From: Loxodes magnus
Taxonomy: Eukaryota > Ciliophora > Karyorelictea > Loxodida > Loxodidae
Direction: 5' to 3'
Assembly: GCA_946699065.1 (NCBI GenBank)
Contig: CAMPDV010000315.1
Coordinates: 248,001-312,000, forward strand
DNA length: 64,000 nt
In this document: positions 23,550 to 35,700 of the stretch, in pieces
Layout: every line of letters begins with the position of its first letter
Numbering within the stretch: the first letter of the stretch is position 1
Program-made: the position numbers and the translations under genes
The notes under the pieces: model-generated
The model's database searches: none
What the model saw: only the letters and a program-made list of their open reading frames with translations
What the model was told of the DNA's origin: nothing

Positions 23550-26135
23550 TCAACTCTTGATGTATCTCTACTTGTCCTCCACACTCATTATAATATTAGT
23601 CATTACGCAATTCTAAAATCTTAATCCATAGTCTCCATATACCTTGCTCCAGTCAGTCTATATAAATATTGGTAGATTTGAACTTACCTGTTATTAGTTA
23701 TTAGTATCTACTCCATTCAATAACCTTCCTAAGTTCCATCTACGTATTTAGTAATCTTTCGATTAGTTATCCCAACGAGCTCCATTACTTGATACCAACC
23801 AATTGTTGTCCTTAGATAATGATAAACTACCCACAGTGTCTGTATGACCCAATAGTACACAGATACACTCTCCTGTTGAGACATTTCATATTCTTATGGT
23901 CTTGTCTCATGATCCTGATAAGATAAATTTGCTATCGTTTGAGAATATTACTGAATAAAGTCAAGAAGTATGTCCCTAAAAGACTCTTATACTTTATTAA
24001 GTCTTAGAGTTCCATAAACGAATAGTTGAGTCTCACGATCCTGATATGATGTAAGTGGAATCACTGGATATAGCCACAGCAGATACACAACTAGTGTGAC
24101 CACTCATGGTCTTACAGGTACCTGTCTTGACGTCCCATAGTCTCACCGTCTTATCATAACTTCCCGATACGATGAACTCTGAATCACTGGATATAGCCAC
24201 AGCAGATACATAACTAGTGTGACCACTCATGGTCTTACAGGTACCTGTCTTGACGTCCCATAGTCTCACCGTATAATCATAACTTCCCGATACGATGAAC
24301 TCTGAATCACTGGATATAGCCACAGCTCATACATAACTAGTGTGACCACTCATGGTCTTACAGGTACCTGTGGTTATGTTGTAGAGTCTTAGAGTATTAT
24401 CAAATGATCCAGATACGATGAACTCTGAATCACTGGATATAGCCACAGCAGATACAACACTAGTGTGACCACTCATGGTCTTACAGGTACCTTCAGCTAT
24501 GTTGTAGAGTCTAAGAGTATTATCAAATGATCCAGATACGATGAACTCATTGTTTGGTGAGATGGCCACTGAAGTGACTGATGCGGAGTGTCCGGTATAT
24601 ATGTGTGGGTATTCAGATGAGATTGACGTTAGATTTGCGTTGGAGAGGTTACAATTAATAAATTTAGTGTTGCGAATGTTGGAGGAAGTTAAGTTGACGT
24701 TGGCGAAGTTACATGAAGTGAAGGTGGTGTCAGAGAGATCAGCATTAGATAGGTCAATGCTTTGGAAGTTTTATTATGTGAAATTATAGTTCATATAGTT
24801 TAAAATTGTTAGCGAGCTTGAGGCTAATTATGTTACTCCCTATTGAGATTTACAAAGTTGCAGAATTTAATTTAATTTGTTTGGAATTTTTTAGTCACTT
24901 ACTTATGTTAACTTTAATAAAATTTAGCCTTAAGCGATTAATCCTGGCTTATTTAATGGATTGTGTTTTAAAGTTTATATATTGAAATTCTCTTCTTTTA
25001 TCTGGTTTAAGAACTAATTTAAATTTTCAAAAGTTATATTTGAGAAATCTTATATCACATATTTGATCAAGTTTTATTGTTCTTAACATATTTAAATTAC
25101 ATGGTTTTCATTCTTAACATCATTTTAGATATTTACTAATTTTTAAGCTATTGCTTAGACTAACTCTCTGGATTCGACTATTTATCTCTCTTTTTATGCT
25201 AGATCTAGCTTAACTAGAGAATCTTAAACTTGAACTAAATCTTTTTTTTAATAATGATCGATTGCTTGTTCTTAATTTTGTTACTGAATATTTTAAGATT
25301 CTTAAATAAGTTTTTGTTCCTTGATTTAAACGTTTGCCTTACCTTTTTAGTGATCTATATGCTTTGCAACTTGACTAAGATCTCTTACTACTTTGAATTG
25401 TTTGAAAAACTTTTCAATTAACTACTCTGTCTTCTTCAACGTTAAGTATTTTCCGTTGGTATTCTCTTTTAAATAGCTGAACAAATTGAACTGATATGAC
25501 TAAATATTGTTTCTTAAGGTTTAAATGTCCATTTACTATCTCTAATCTCTCTTAAACTCAGCTATTTCATTTAGAATTTACTGGAATTATTCTTGAGCTT
25601 GACTATTTTATCTTTAATATTATTACTACTCCATTCTTTACGCTTAGAATTATTAAACATTATTCGCATCTTTAAGCTAAGATAAACGCTATAATAGATT
25701 TTTGATTTTACTATTACTAAGAGAAAACGAGTCTATTAAAGATTTAAATATTTCCTGAATTGATAATGATTGGATATGCTTCATAAACTATGTACTTTCC
25801 GAAATAACTTCTCTCACCATAAGTTAGTAATTCTATTTCTAAGAGTATTAATCCTGTAACCACTTGAACTACTCGTTGATTTGCACTTAATCAATTAATT
25901 CATTTTACTGTATTTGTATATTTTATTAATCTAGTTCTTAAAATACATGCCCTTGAAACTATTCAGGATTTATGTTAAAAACTAAGTTATGTTTTATACA
26001 CTCAATTTTTTACTAAAACTAATATATTGTTTTAAGACAAGTTAAGCATGAAATGCAACCACATGGTATTTGCTTAGACAGTCGCTTGTCTTAATCGAAT
26101 TGCTCTTTACAGTTTGGACAATGATTTTTATCCAT
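23550..26135 (-). CDS. RING-like / coiled-coil / pentapeptide / WD40 protein
   Basis: ATG at 26135 to TGA at 23550, 862 codons without a shift. Residues 1-40 carry paired cysteines CPNCKEQFDQ...CGCISCLTC, a RING or related zinc fold typical of ubiquitin ligases. Residues about 45-440 are Gln/Lys/Glu-rich coiled coil. Residues about 463-500 have pentapeptide-type repeats (IDLSNADLSDTTF, NLSNANLTS). Seven WD40 repeats follow (about 508-800), most with GHTS...VSGS(Y/F/W)D, enough for one propeller. TGA is Trp at GSWDST, GSWDKT and IWNVS. The coiled coil has no TGA at all, so the final TGA after YIKS is a credible stop. A possible 30-base GTAAGT...TAG intron near 23658-23687 would be in phase. 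Likely an E3-type scaffold that selects a target with the propeller; the substrate is unknown. The sequence at 24541-24789 on the plus strand is a shadow. Confidence 0.87.
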
Positions 26136-26539
26136 TTATAAATATTAAAAAACAATCTAGTATATAGAAACTAATTATATTGAAATAAAAATTGATAAAA
26201 TATTTTTATTATTTAAAAATTAAATTTAACATAAAAAAATGTAAAAATAAAAATGCAAATATAGAATTTAAAAACTTAAATTTTATTTTAAATAATTTGA
26301 TTTTTTGAATTAAAAAAAATTAATAATCAAAAATAATTATATAAATAAAACTAAAATGTAAATGTAAAAAATAAAATATTTTAACTAGAAATGAAATAAG
26401 AATACTGACAAAATATTTTAATTAAGAAAAAAAAATCATAGAAAACAAAAAAAAATTGCCATACATAATGATAATATATTAATGAGCTAAAATACAGAGA
26501 GATAAGAAGTAAATTTGAATAAATAAAAATTATTAGCAC

Positions 26540-26925
26540 TTTTTTTACGCGCAGCACATTTATAATTAATAATTCATATTAAGAAAAATGTTTACATGTT
26601 TCTTGTTATAATTTTATTATCATAATGAGATACATCACCTTCAATAAATGGGAAATATTCTTATTTAAGATGAATCTCGACTCTTAACTTAAATGCACTT
26701 GTCTTTTTGAAAAAGAATAGTTATTAAGTCGTCAGTAGGCCCTTCGTGCAAATGTTAATATTGCTAACGCGAATTCTTAAGAAAGTTAGGCTTATCTCTT
26801 CCTAACTTGTCCACCATTTCCTTTGGTGACAATTTATTGTGAGAGATTACTTGCAATGTAGCATACAATGTAGCAACTAGTCAATGGTTCTCCAGACAAC
26901 TGCCAACATCCAATTTTTTATATAT
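26540..26925 (-). mobile_element. Short retroposon family A, degenerate copy
   Basis: On the minus strand it begins ATTGGATGTTGGCAGTTGTC (about 26912) like the other family A copies. It keeps the GTAATCTC segment, the CACC...GGTG hairpin region, the TAACTT block and a GGCC-CTGACGACTTAATAA part, and ends with a relic of the shared 3' hairpin (near 26545). It is more diverged than the copies at 32.6 and 41.6 kb. Flanks 26140-26540 and 26930-27425 are AT-rich without features. Confidence 0.6.
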
Positions 26926-27427
26926 AAGTATGATTATGAAAATTTAACTAATTATAACTATCAACAAAAACATATTAAAAATCAATTGATCTATGAAAAA
27001 ATATTTGTACATATATTCAATGAAAACGATTTAAAAAATAAATATATAACTTAAATAAAAAATGTTGGATAAAATAAAAGCATCATTTATAATTCTCATA
27101 TATTATAAGAATAAGTATGAAAATACTATATTTATAACCACGTTATCTTTTAAAAAAATAATATTCTTATTAAACTTAACAATAACTACCCAATTAACCA
27201 GAAAAAAAAACATGAAATGCTTCTTAAATATTCAAAATTTTAATATTATAGACTAATCTTAAAACATAAAAAATAATACAATACCACAGTAAATCGAAGA
27301 AATTACAACTGAAAAAAAAGTATAAATAAAAACAGATAGTTAAAGTAATGTTTAACCTAAATTAAGAATTTATAAAGGCTAATAACTGACTAAATAAAAT
27401 AAAATCGAATTATTAACTATTAAAATT

Positions 27428-27775
27428 TAAATAGGGTGGAAAGCCCTTTCCTTTGGATGCTGTTTGGAGGCCCGGCAAGGCGAAAAAAATGGGCGCGGAC
27501 GGAGGATAAATCGGAGGAAGAGAAATCAATGACAAGAGATAGACGATGTAGCAAGCTGAAGAACTCTGAATGCCAGGAGGAAACTTTCTTCATTATAGGT
27601 TGGGGAAATGTATCCTTAATCACATATTGCATCATATACTTTGGAAGGAAAAATTACAGGGACTGCAGGAAGGGAAAACATGGACATAGAGACTTAAAAT
27701 TTTTTTTCGACATTAAATAAAATTAATTTAAAGAGCTGCGCATCAACGAGAGTGCTAAGCGCTCTATAATCCAAT
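27428..27775 (+). mobile_element. GC-rich short retroposon (family E)
   Basis: A sharp GC-rich island in AT-rich DNA. The 5' part (27428-27700) has no match elsewhere in the window. The last 45 bases (27730-27774), GAGCTGCGC...AGTGCTAAGCGCTC followed by TATAATC, are the same hairpin tail that ends families A and C. That pattern suggests SINE-like elements with different bodies mobilised through a shared 3' end. The long ORF across it on the plus strand is probably not a gene. Confidence 0.6.
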
Positions 27776-27824
27776 TTATTTAAATAAATAACAATAAAAC
27801 TTTACTTCCATTAAAGAAAATTAA

Positions 27825-28400
27825 ATGCTTTTTGAAACCTTCATAAGATCAGAACAACACTTAAAGCATGTAAACAAATCAGATAGAAATTAATATAAGA
27901 CCACAAAAAAATAGAAAGTAAGCAAAAATTATAAACTCAAATGGCTATAATAGAGAAAAAACAGAAAAAATGATGATTGAAAAAGGACATTATCAGAAAT
28001 CTTAAAAGAAAAAGAAGCAAACAATAAAAAACTTAAATTTGTTTTAGATGATAAAGGCATATAAATCGACATCATAAGAAAGTTATAAATGAAACGAAAA
28101 AAAATTCGAAGTTTAAAAGTAATTAAAAAAACAATTGTAGAAATGAACAACCGATTAAGATCTAAAAATTAAAAACTCAAAAAAATCAAAAAAAAACTAT
28201 AAATGCTGAAGAAAGAGTTTATGAATGAATGAATTAAACAATCAATTAATTTACGTGGTTTCACCATTGATGATTTGACCACAAATTAAGAGAAAATCAA
28301 AAGTAAGAGTATTCTTGGAAATTATCTTATCAGACCAGAATCTTCTAAATTTTCTTCCATTTATTCTAAATTTTATTCCAATAGATTCATTATATCCTGA
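27825..28400 (+). CDS. Lys-rich coiled-coil protein, 191 aa, possibly truncated
   Basis: ATG at 27825 opens a frame that stays coherent and reaches TGA at 28398-28400. It starts MLFETFIRSEQHLKHVNK, has a long Lys/Glu/Asn-rich helix (SEILKEKEANNKKLKFVL; MNNRLRSKNQKLKKIKKKL) and then a different part, RGFTIDDLTTNQEKIKS. TGA is Trp at NDDWKRT and NEWIKQ. Its last 20-40 codons run into LINE B sequence on the other strand, so the natural C-terminus may have been lost to an insertion. No family recognised; it could be a retroelement ORF1. Confidence 0.48.
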
Positions 28401-28419
28401 TCTGAATAGTTAGAGTCAA

Positions 28420-29515
28420 TCTCCATCATTAGGTCTTTTTAAAACAGTAGAATTCTATTTCTATCTTTTACTTTTCCAACTCTTTCATTTATCCTTTAGA
28501 TAGTTAAGCTATCTGTTAGTCTTTTCTGAAGGCATCGCAAGTTCCTTTCTACATTTTCTTAGAATTGCTATAAAGTTGCTAAATCATATTTTTATTTTTA
28601 TCCTCTTGATAAATTATTATAAATTCAAATATGCTCGTTGGATCCTGCTCTATAGTCTTTACCATTTTTTTTCTAATAAGTAAGAATTTTTTAAATATAA
28701 CCCCATTTTCTTTTCTCTTATATATCTTTCAGAAAAATTTTAATGTGACAATCTATTTCTTTTCTTTTGATTACTTGTAGAGTTCATATCAGATTTTCGA
28801 ATTTGTAATTTCCTCATACTATTTCTTCAAGTCTGAGGTTTAAGAAGGCTTATTTTTATTAGTTATTACTGATATTTATGTTCTCGATATTTTCTATTAA
28901 CTATTCTCTTTCTTCTTTGTATTATCTGCAATCTTCTATTATATGGATCTCATCTTTCTTTCTATAGTTGCAGAATTAGCATGCTTAACTCTCTATTAGA
29001 TTTCTTTCTTTCATTGCTTATGCTGCTCCATTACATTTAGCCCGTAGCCTAAATAAGTATCATATTTCCTGTTTTCTGTGTTTGTTGAATCTTGGATAGT
29101 TTGGTATTCCTTGTATGAATTGTTCAATTAATTCACTCTAATTTTTTGCAAGTAATCATATTCTACATTCGTGTAATGGAATTTACATCATTATGGAACT
29201 TTATCGCTTTTTATTATTAATTTTTCATCTATTCCTTTTCATTTTTCTTGTATTATTATTTCGTCATTGAGCTGTAGTGCCTCCATTACCTTCCTTGAGT
29301 TATGTTTCAAATATATAGTTATTCCTCTTTGTTAATTGACATATTCATCCATCCAATGTTGATTCTTAGTTTAGAAGCAATTTTCTTCTGAACATTAGCA
29401 TACGTTATCATATATAGTATTGTAGTTTAAGGAAATACAGTTAATTCTCCAGGATTTCGATTTTAAGCGCAAAAAGGTCCATCTATTACAGCTCTTAATG
29501 ATTTAAGCTGCATGA
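28420..29515 (-). mobile_element. LINE family B, 3' fragment
   Basis: On the minus strand this corresponds to the C-terminal third of the LINE B copy at 2.7-3.9 kb: shared phrases include the TTTCCTGTTTTCTGTGTTTG region (29066; compare 3480) and the GGTCCATCTATTA region (29475; compare 3880). It encodes a CQFCNYRKKDEIHIIEDC segment (about 28985-28930), the C-terminal Cys/His motif often found after the RT of LINEs. It stops abruptly at the left end of palindrome P1. Confidence 0.7.
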
Positions 29516-29517
29516 TT

Positions 29518-32500
29518 TCAAATTAATTAATTAATTAAAATATAATAGTTTCAATATTTAAGAATATTGAGACATAGTTGCAATAAATATAACTTAGGCT
29601 ATAAATATTAAAAATATGTTGAAAGATAAAAGTTTGTAAATGTCAATCAAGCTTCTTCTTGTTCTTTCACTATCATATATTTTTATTAATTTTCTTGATG
29701 AATATTTTCTTTTTTTTCTTCTAGAAACTCTTCTAATAACTCATCTTGTAGTTTAAACATTTCAATACACTTTTTAGTAATTTAGAAGGAAAATTTTTGA
29801 TTGATTTGTCTATTTTAGGCATAAAGAATTAATTTCTTCTTGTCTTTTTCTTTAAAAACTTTATGAATTTCGAGTTCCTCAATAATATCTGCATAGTATT
29901 CGCAATCAAATATATGATCAGTTTCATCAAAGTCTTAATCACATAAGCAAATGATACTACATCTAACGTTAATGTTGCGATTACTAAGTTCTCATTGAAA
30001 ATTATAAGAAAAAGTCCTCAGTTTATAGATAGAAATAGTCTCTCTAATATAGTTGTTTATTAAATTGGCATAAGTAATTTCAGGAAATACACTTAAATTA
30101 TTTTCTATTTAGTCTATAATTCTTTTTGCTTTTGACATAAGTGTATTCCAGAGAGACATTGCATTAAGAATTTATGTTTTATTTTTTATTCCGTGAGTTT
30201 ATTAAAATCCATATTATTCTAAACATGTGACATGTCAAAATTATACAAATCGATACATTTCTTTATATGTTTCTAGTATGGTAAATTAAATTTAGTGTCT
30301 TTTTCTAATAAAAAGCTGTGTCCTAGTTAGGATTTTCTTTGCTATATTACATTAATTTTTTATAAAAGTGCATTAACTTTTGGGTTACCTTATGTGTAAA
30401 AGGAAGCTAGTTTAGGCTAATAAAGCATGATTCATTGAATGTGAATTCTTAAGATCTAAACGCCTATCTTGAAATAAGTCTTTACGATTTTGCTATCTTG
30501 CTTTTTATTCCTTTAATTCCAGAAATAGTAGCTCACGGAGTAATATCACTTCCATATTCAACTTTAGGCAAAATAAAAGTTCTATAAAGAATTTTTAAGC
30601 TGAGAGGGGATACTAAAACATATTTAGAAAGTATTGCAGTAGCTTTTTAAATAGCTACTCTGTATTTGGTAGCTACTGCTTTACAATGTAATATGTAATT
30701 TTATTTTATTCCTAACTAATATCCTAAATAGGTAACTTCATCTTTTTAGCAATTGGAATCCCATTTAGCTTTATAGTAATAGATGGTTAGCTTTCTTTTC
30801 AAGAATTCTATTACTTCACATTTATCTACATTAATTGTAAGTTTTACTCAATCAAAAACTGTAAATGTAGCTTGCAATAATTTTTAGGCATTTTTCTAGG
30901 AAGAGGATATTTGGATTAATTCGTCACCAAAGGCTCGTACTACGAAAGTTTTAGATAATATTTGAAATCATAATTTCTTCTGATTATCTTCTAAATATCT
31001 TATAACAATATCATAGTATAAAATTGCAAGTACAGGTGCATGGCTACTTCCTTATAATTACTCCATTGTTATATTTAATTGTTCTTGTAAGATATCCATC
31101 AATTATAAACTTAGCATCAACATTATCATAAAAAGATCCTAGTGCCATATTAGGTCCAAAGGTAGCCTAAATCTTCTAAGATGATCAAAAAGTAATTTCC
31201 TAGATATGCTATCAAACATTTTTTCTACATCTATTAAAGTAGCAATTAATTACTTTTTATGAGATCATCTATGATGCAAGTCTATAATTTACAAAATAGT
31301 TCAAATTTGCTAAGTAGTGGAGCGTTTACGAATAAATCCAAATTAGGCTGGATGCAAAATGTTTCGTTCATAAATATAATTATAAAGTCATTATGCTAGC
31401 GCTTTATCATAAATTTTAAGTAGACAGTTCAATAAAGCGATAGGTTGTCAATTACATCAATTAATTTCGTTTCCCTTTTTGAAAATCGGAAGAATGTTTA
31501 TTTTTTTAATTACATTAGGTATTTTAAATGTTCTAAGTATGTTATTAAAAAAACTTGTAATAATTTAATGCAAATCTTAATCTCCATATTTAATAAGCTC
31601 AGCTTTAGACCCTCATTACCTGTAGCTTTATTATTTGCAAGCTAAGATATAATTTTTTTAATTTCAAATCATGTAAAAAGAGGCATATTTTATAAATGAC
31701 TTAATTCCTAGTTTAAGATAAAAGATTTATTTCTAAATATTCCCTCTATTTTTCCATTTGAGAAGTCAAAATCTATCTTACTTATTTTCGAATGTTTATC
31801 AAAAATGTTGGTTTCTCAATTTTCAATAAATTGCTGTTTTTATTTAAAGTTAAAATTCATCTAATTACAAATTTTAGGGTTTATTAGATTCTTAGCTTGT
31901 TTAAACATTATTTAAGCATTTTTGTTAAGATCTTTATGTTTTTCTTTAGCTTTTTATTTTTTTTCATTTCCAAAATTTGTGAAGATAATGCTTATAAGAT
32001 TAAATTTTAAGCTAATAAAGTTTGATAACTTCTTAATTATGACATCCATACAAAGCAAATGCTTTCTAATATGCAATATTATCCTTTTTTACTTGAACAA
32101 ATAATATAGTTAAGTAACTTGGCAATTGATAATATTTTTTTCTTTAATTTAAAGATCCAAGCGGAATCTCAGCATAATAACTAATAAGATCACATATGAA
32201 TTGATACTAATTGTCAACATCTTTTTAATCAAGTTACTAGAATTGATAAAATTATCCCAAAAATAGTTTAATAATAGTTTCTCGTGTTCAGATCCTATAA
32301 TTTAGAAATTTTAAAGAGTAATCGTTATTTTTAATTTTATTCACTTCTTTTTAAATTATAATTAAATGTAATAATTAGTAGAAAATTATCAGTATGCAAA
32401 CCCGAATCTTGGATAACTTTATAGTCAACGAAATCATCAGAGTTTAAATGTTAAGCTGTCAAGAAGTAGTCATTATAATAGCATTAATTATTCGCTCTAT

Positions 32501-32797
32501 GAATAAATGTGTTGGACTCATTATCATTTAAAATTATTAATTGATATTTTATAAAATGGATGTCAGCCAATCAGATAAGATAGTAGGTAATCTGGCTCAG
32601 AGTATACTGCATTACGAGTAATCTCGCACTTGATGCCACCACGGGGAATGGTGGATAAGTTCCGTTGAGACATCCCTAACTTACCCTGATGGTTTTCTCT
32701 AGCAGTATGAAAGTTTGACTGACGGGCCTTCTTAATACCGACTTAATAACTTCTTTTATTTAGACCTTATTCAAGAAGGCTGAAGCATTTTACCCAA
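29518..32797. repeat. Palindrome P1, left arm
   Basis: About 3.28 kb that matches the reverse complement of 35069-38403 at high identity, including intergenic parts. From outside inwards it holds an AATT repeat (29518), LINE A (minus) and the 5' part of a family A element. The match ends inside the family A element at 32797, whose remaining 165 bases are absent from the other arm. The arms differ by scattered substitutions and small indels. Confidence 0.88.
29620..32545 (-). mobile_element. LINE family A, copy 1 (minus)
   Basis: Mirror image of the plus-strand copy at 35312-38290, described there. The same reverse transcriptase blocks are readable on this strand, including the AFGDE active-site variant (near 30940-30926). 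It is 5' truncated in the endonuclease and has frame breaks. The plus-strand ORF at 31445-31645 is its antisense shadow. Confidence 0.82.
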
Positions 32798-35700
32798 GAT
32801 TTAAGAATAGATTTTAATAAGAAGATTCCCCATTTGAAGAAGCTGACATGACTCATCGGACCTCTTGGATTTTAACAAGAAACATGAGAACATTTTCCTT
32901 AATATTAAATATTAATATTGAAAGAGCTGCGAGCAATGAGATGCTACGCGTTCTATAATCATTTTTATTTATTTATCTGTTATCTTTTATATTTTAATCT
33001 TGAGTTCTTTTACTTCATTTAGAAGTATTTCATTTTATTTTTCAACTTATAGAGTATCTTAAATATTCATAATATTATTTACTGCTTTTAACTGATTAGA
33101 GAATGAATTATCAAAAGTTTCTTACTATGTAGAGGATATTTTTATACGAGTGTTGAGACTGAGGTACTAATCTAGTTTTTTTTATCTATAAATATATTTT
33201 GGAATCTTTAGAATTCTTGTTAGTTAGTTTCCAGTTCTTAAAGAATTTCGAAGTAATTTTAACGTAATTTGAAGGATCTTGTTAACTGGAGATTAACTAC
33301 AACTATTTAGTTAAGCTCTTAGCAAGTTTATAATATGCTTTACGGATTTGAGTTGAAAAGAATCAGGATCAATTTTTAGAAAGTAGTCAAGTATCTGCCT
33401 ATGCTCATTTAATTAGAAGGCAGCTTCTTTATTTTTAGGTAAAGAAGAGCCGTCAAGATTTTAATCCCCCAATATTTAGAAATAATTAATTTTTTTATAT
33501 TTCCAATTTATTTAAAGAGTTATTTCCTATAGCTTCCTCTATGAATGGAATACACTCGCTTCCATAACCAAATATTTGATTTATAAAGAATTTTATTATT
33601 ATAGATGCATTATATAGAGTGATTCTTTTAAAAATTGTTAATTTGCTTAAAATTCATGTTTGGGTTTTCTGGCATTCTTAGATTCTTGACTCCAGATGTT
33701 TTTAATATGAAATATTTTCTTATATCCAATGACCTAAATACTTAAATTCCTTCACTTTCTCTATTACTATACCTCTTATTGTGATTATCTCTTAATTTTG
33801 TCATGCATTACCATTTCATACTTTTCATTTTGTTTTGCCCGCAATTTATAAATTATAGAGTTATGATCATTATTATAGTATATCAGTCATATCTTCTAGT
33901 TAATCTGGATGAACTAATGATACAATATCATCAGCATATGCTAGGGTGCCTACATATCTTACTTCTGTTCCATATTCAGTTTCAGTCTGTGTTGTAATAC
34001 CAACTTCTTTTTCCTTTAGTTCATTCAATAACTAGTTTAATATTATATTATATTGAATAATCTTGGAGAGCAGACACATCCTTACTTTACTTCGTTTAAA
34101 GTTTCAAATTCTTCAGAATAAGATCTCTTATTCTGAATTTTATTCTCTCCTCTTTATATATGTCTGCTAGGAATTTATTTCTCATTGCGTTATTTCGATC
34201 TTATTCAGTATTTTTCATATATATGATCTAATTACTGAATCAAATGATTTTTTTAATATAAATAAAAAAGACGAAAGTCTCTTGATTGTTATAATATAGA
34301 AATTCAAGTAATGTTCTTAGATTGAACATTTGATGAGAGCATGGTTTACATAATTAAAATCCGTAATGCTATTCATCATAACATCTTTACAAGTAAAGAT
34401 TGAATTATTTCAATAGTATGAGATCTCTGATTTTAAAAAAGGTAAATCAAAAGTGATAAGGAAAGGTAGCTATAAAATCATCTGTGTTTCTTATTTTGTA
34501 TAGCATTTTAATGTAGGATCTTATCTGTTTTGTATTTTTCGATATTGAATTATATTTTAAATAAACTTTCAGTAATTTTTTAAAAATAAAGCTTACGGTT
34601 TTTAAAAACTTATTTAAACTAATCTTGTATTGCAGCTTTTCATAAGCTTACTTCTCAAAGAATTTTTATGTCTTCTATAAAAAAAATAGTAAATTTTTGC
34701 CTTAATCTTTTCAGGCATATCATTAATTTATTATTACAAAGTTTTTTGAAAAATAAATTAAATTATTGATATATTCTCTTTTTCAAGTGTTCAAGCAGAA
34801 AAATTCTTTTGCACTACGAACAATAGATAAGTTTTCAATATGAATTTAAAATTTATCTGAGATATTTAGTAAAATTACAAAATAATAGATAATTTAAAGA
34901 ATATAATTCGAGTTTTTATAATAAACTTCAAGATAAATAAAAAAGTTGAAGGAAAAGTAATATGCCTTAAAAAAAAGTAATGCTATATTAAAAGACTTTG
35001 TCAGTTCAGTGAGTATATTTAAAATAAATGTTCGATGAAAATTGTAATAAACTTTTTATTTCTTTCTAAAATGCTTCAGCCTTCTTGAATAAGGTCTAAA
35101 TAAAAGAAGTTATTAAGTCGGTATTAAGAAGGCCCGTCAGTCAAACTTTCATACTGCTAGAGAAAACCATCAGGGTAAGTTAGGGATGTCTCAACGGAAC
35201 TTATCCACCATTCCCCGTGGTGGCATCAAGTGCGAGATTACTCGTAATGCAGTATACTCTAAGCCAAATTACCTACTATCTTATCTGATTGGCTGACATC
35301 CATTTTATAAAATATCAATTAATAATTTTAAATGATAATGAGTCCAACACATTTATTCATAGAGCGAATAATTAATGCTATTGTAATGACTACTTCTTGG
35401 CAACTTAACATTTAAATTCTGATGATTTCGTTGACTATAAAGTTATCCAAGATTCGGGTTTGTATATTGATAATTTTCTACTAATTATTACATTTAATTA
35501 TAATTTAAAAAGAAGTGAATAAAATTAAAAATAACGATTACTCTTTAAAATTTCTAAATTATAGGATCTGAACACGAGAAACTATTATTAAACTATTTTT
35601 GGGATAATTTTATCAATTCTAGTAACTTGATTAAAAAGATGTTAACAATTAGTATCAATTCATATGTGATCTTATTAGTTATAATGCTGAGATTGCTCTT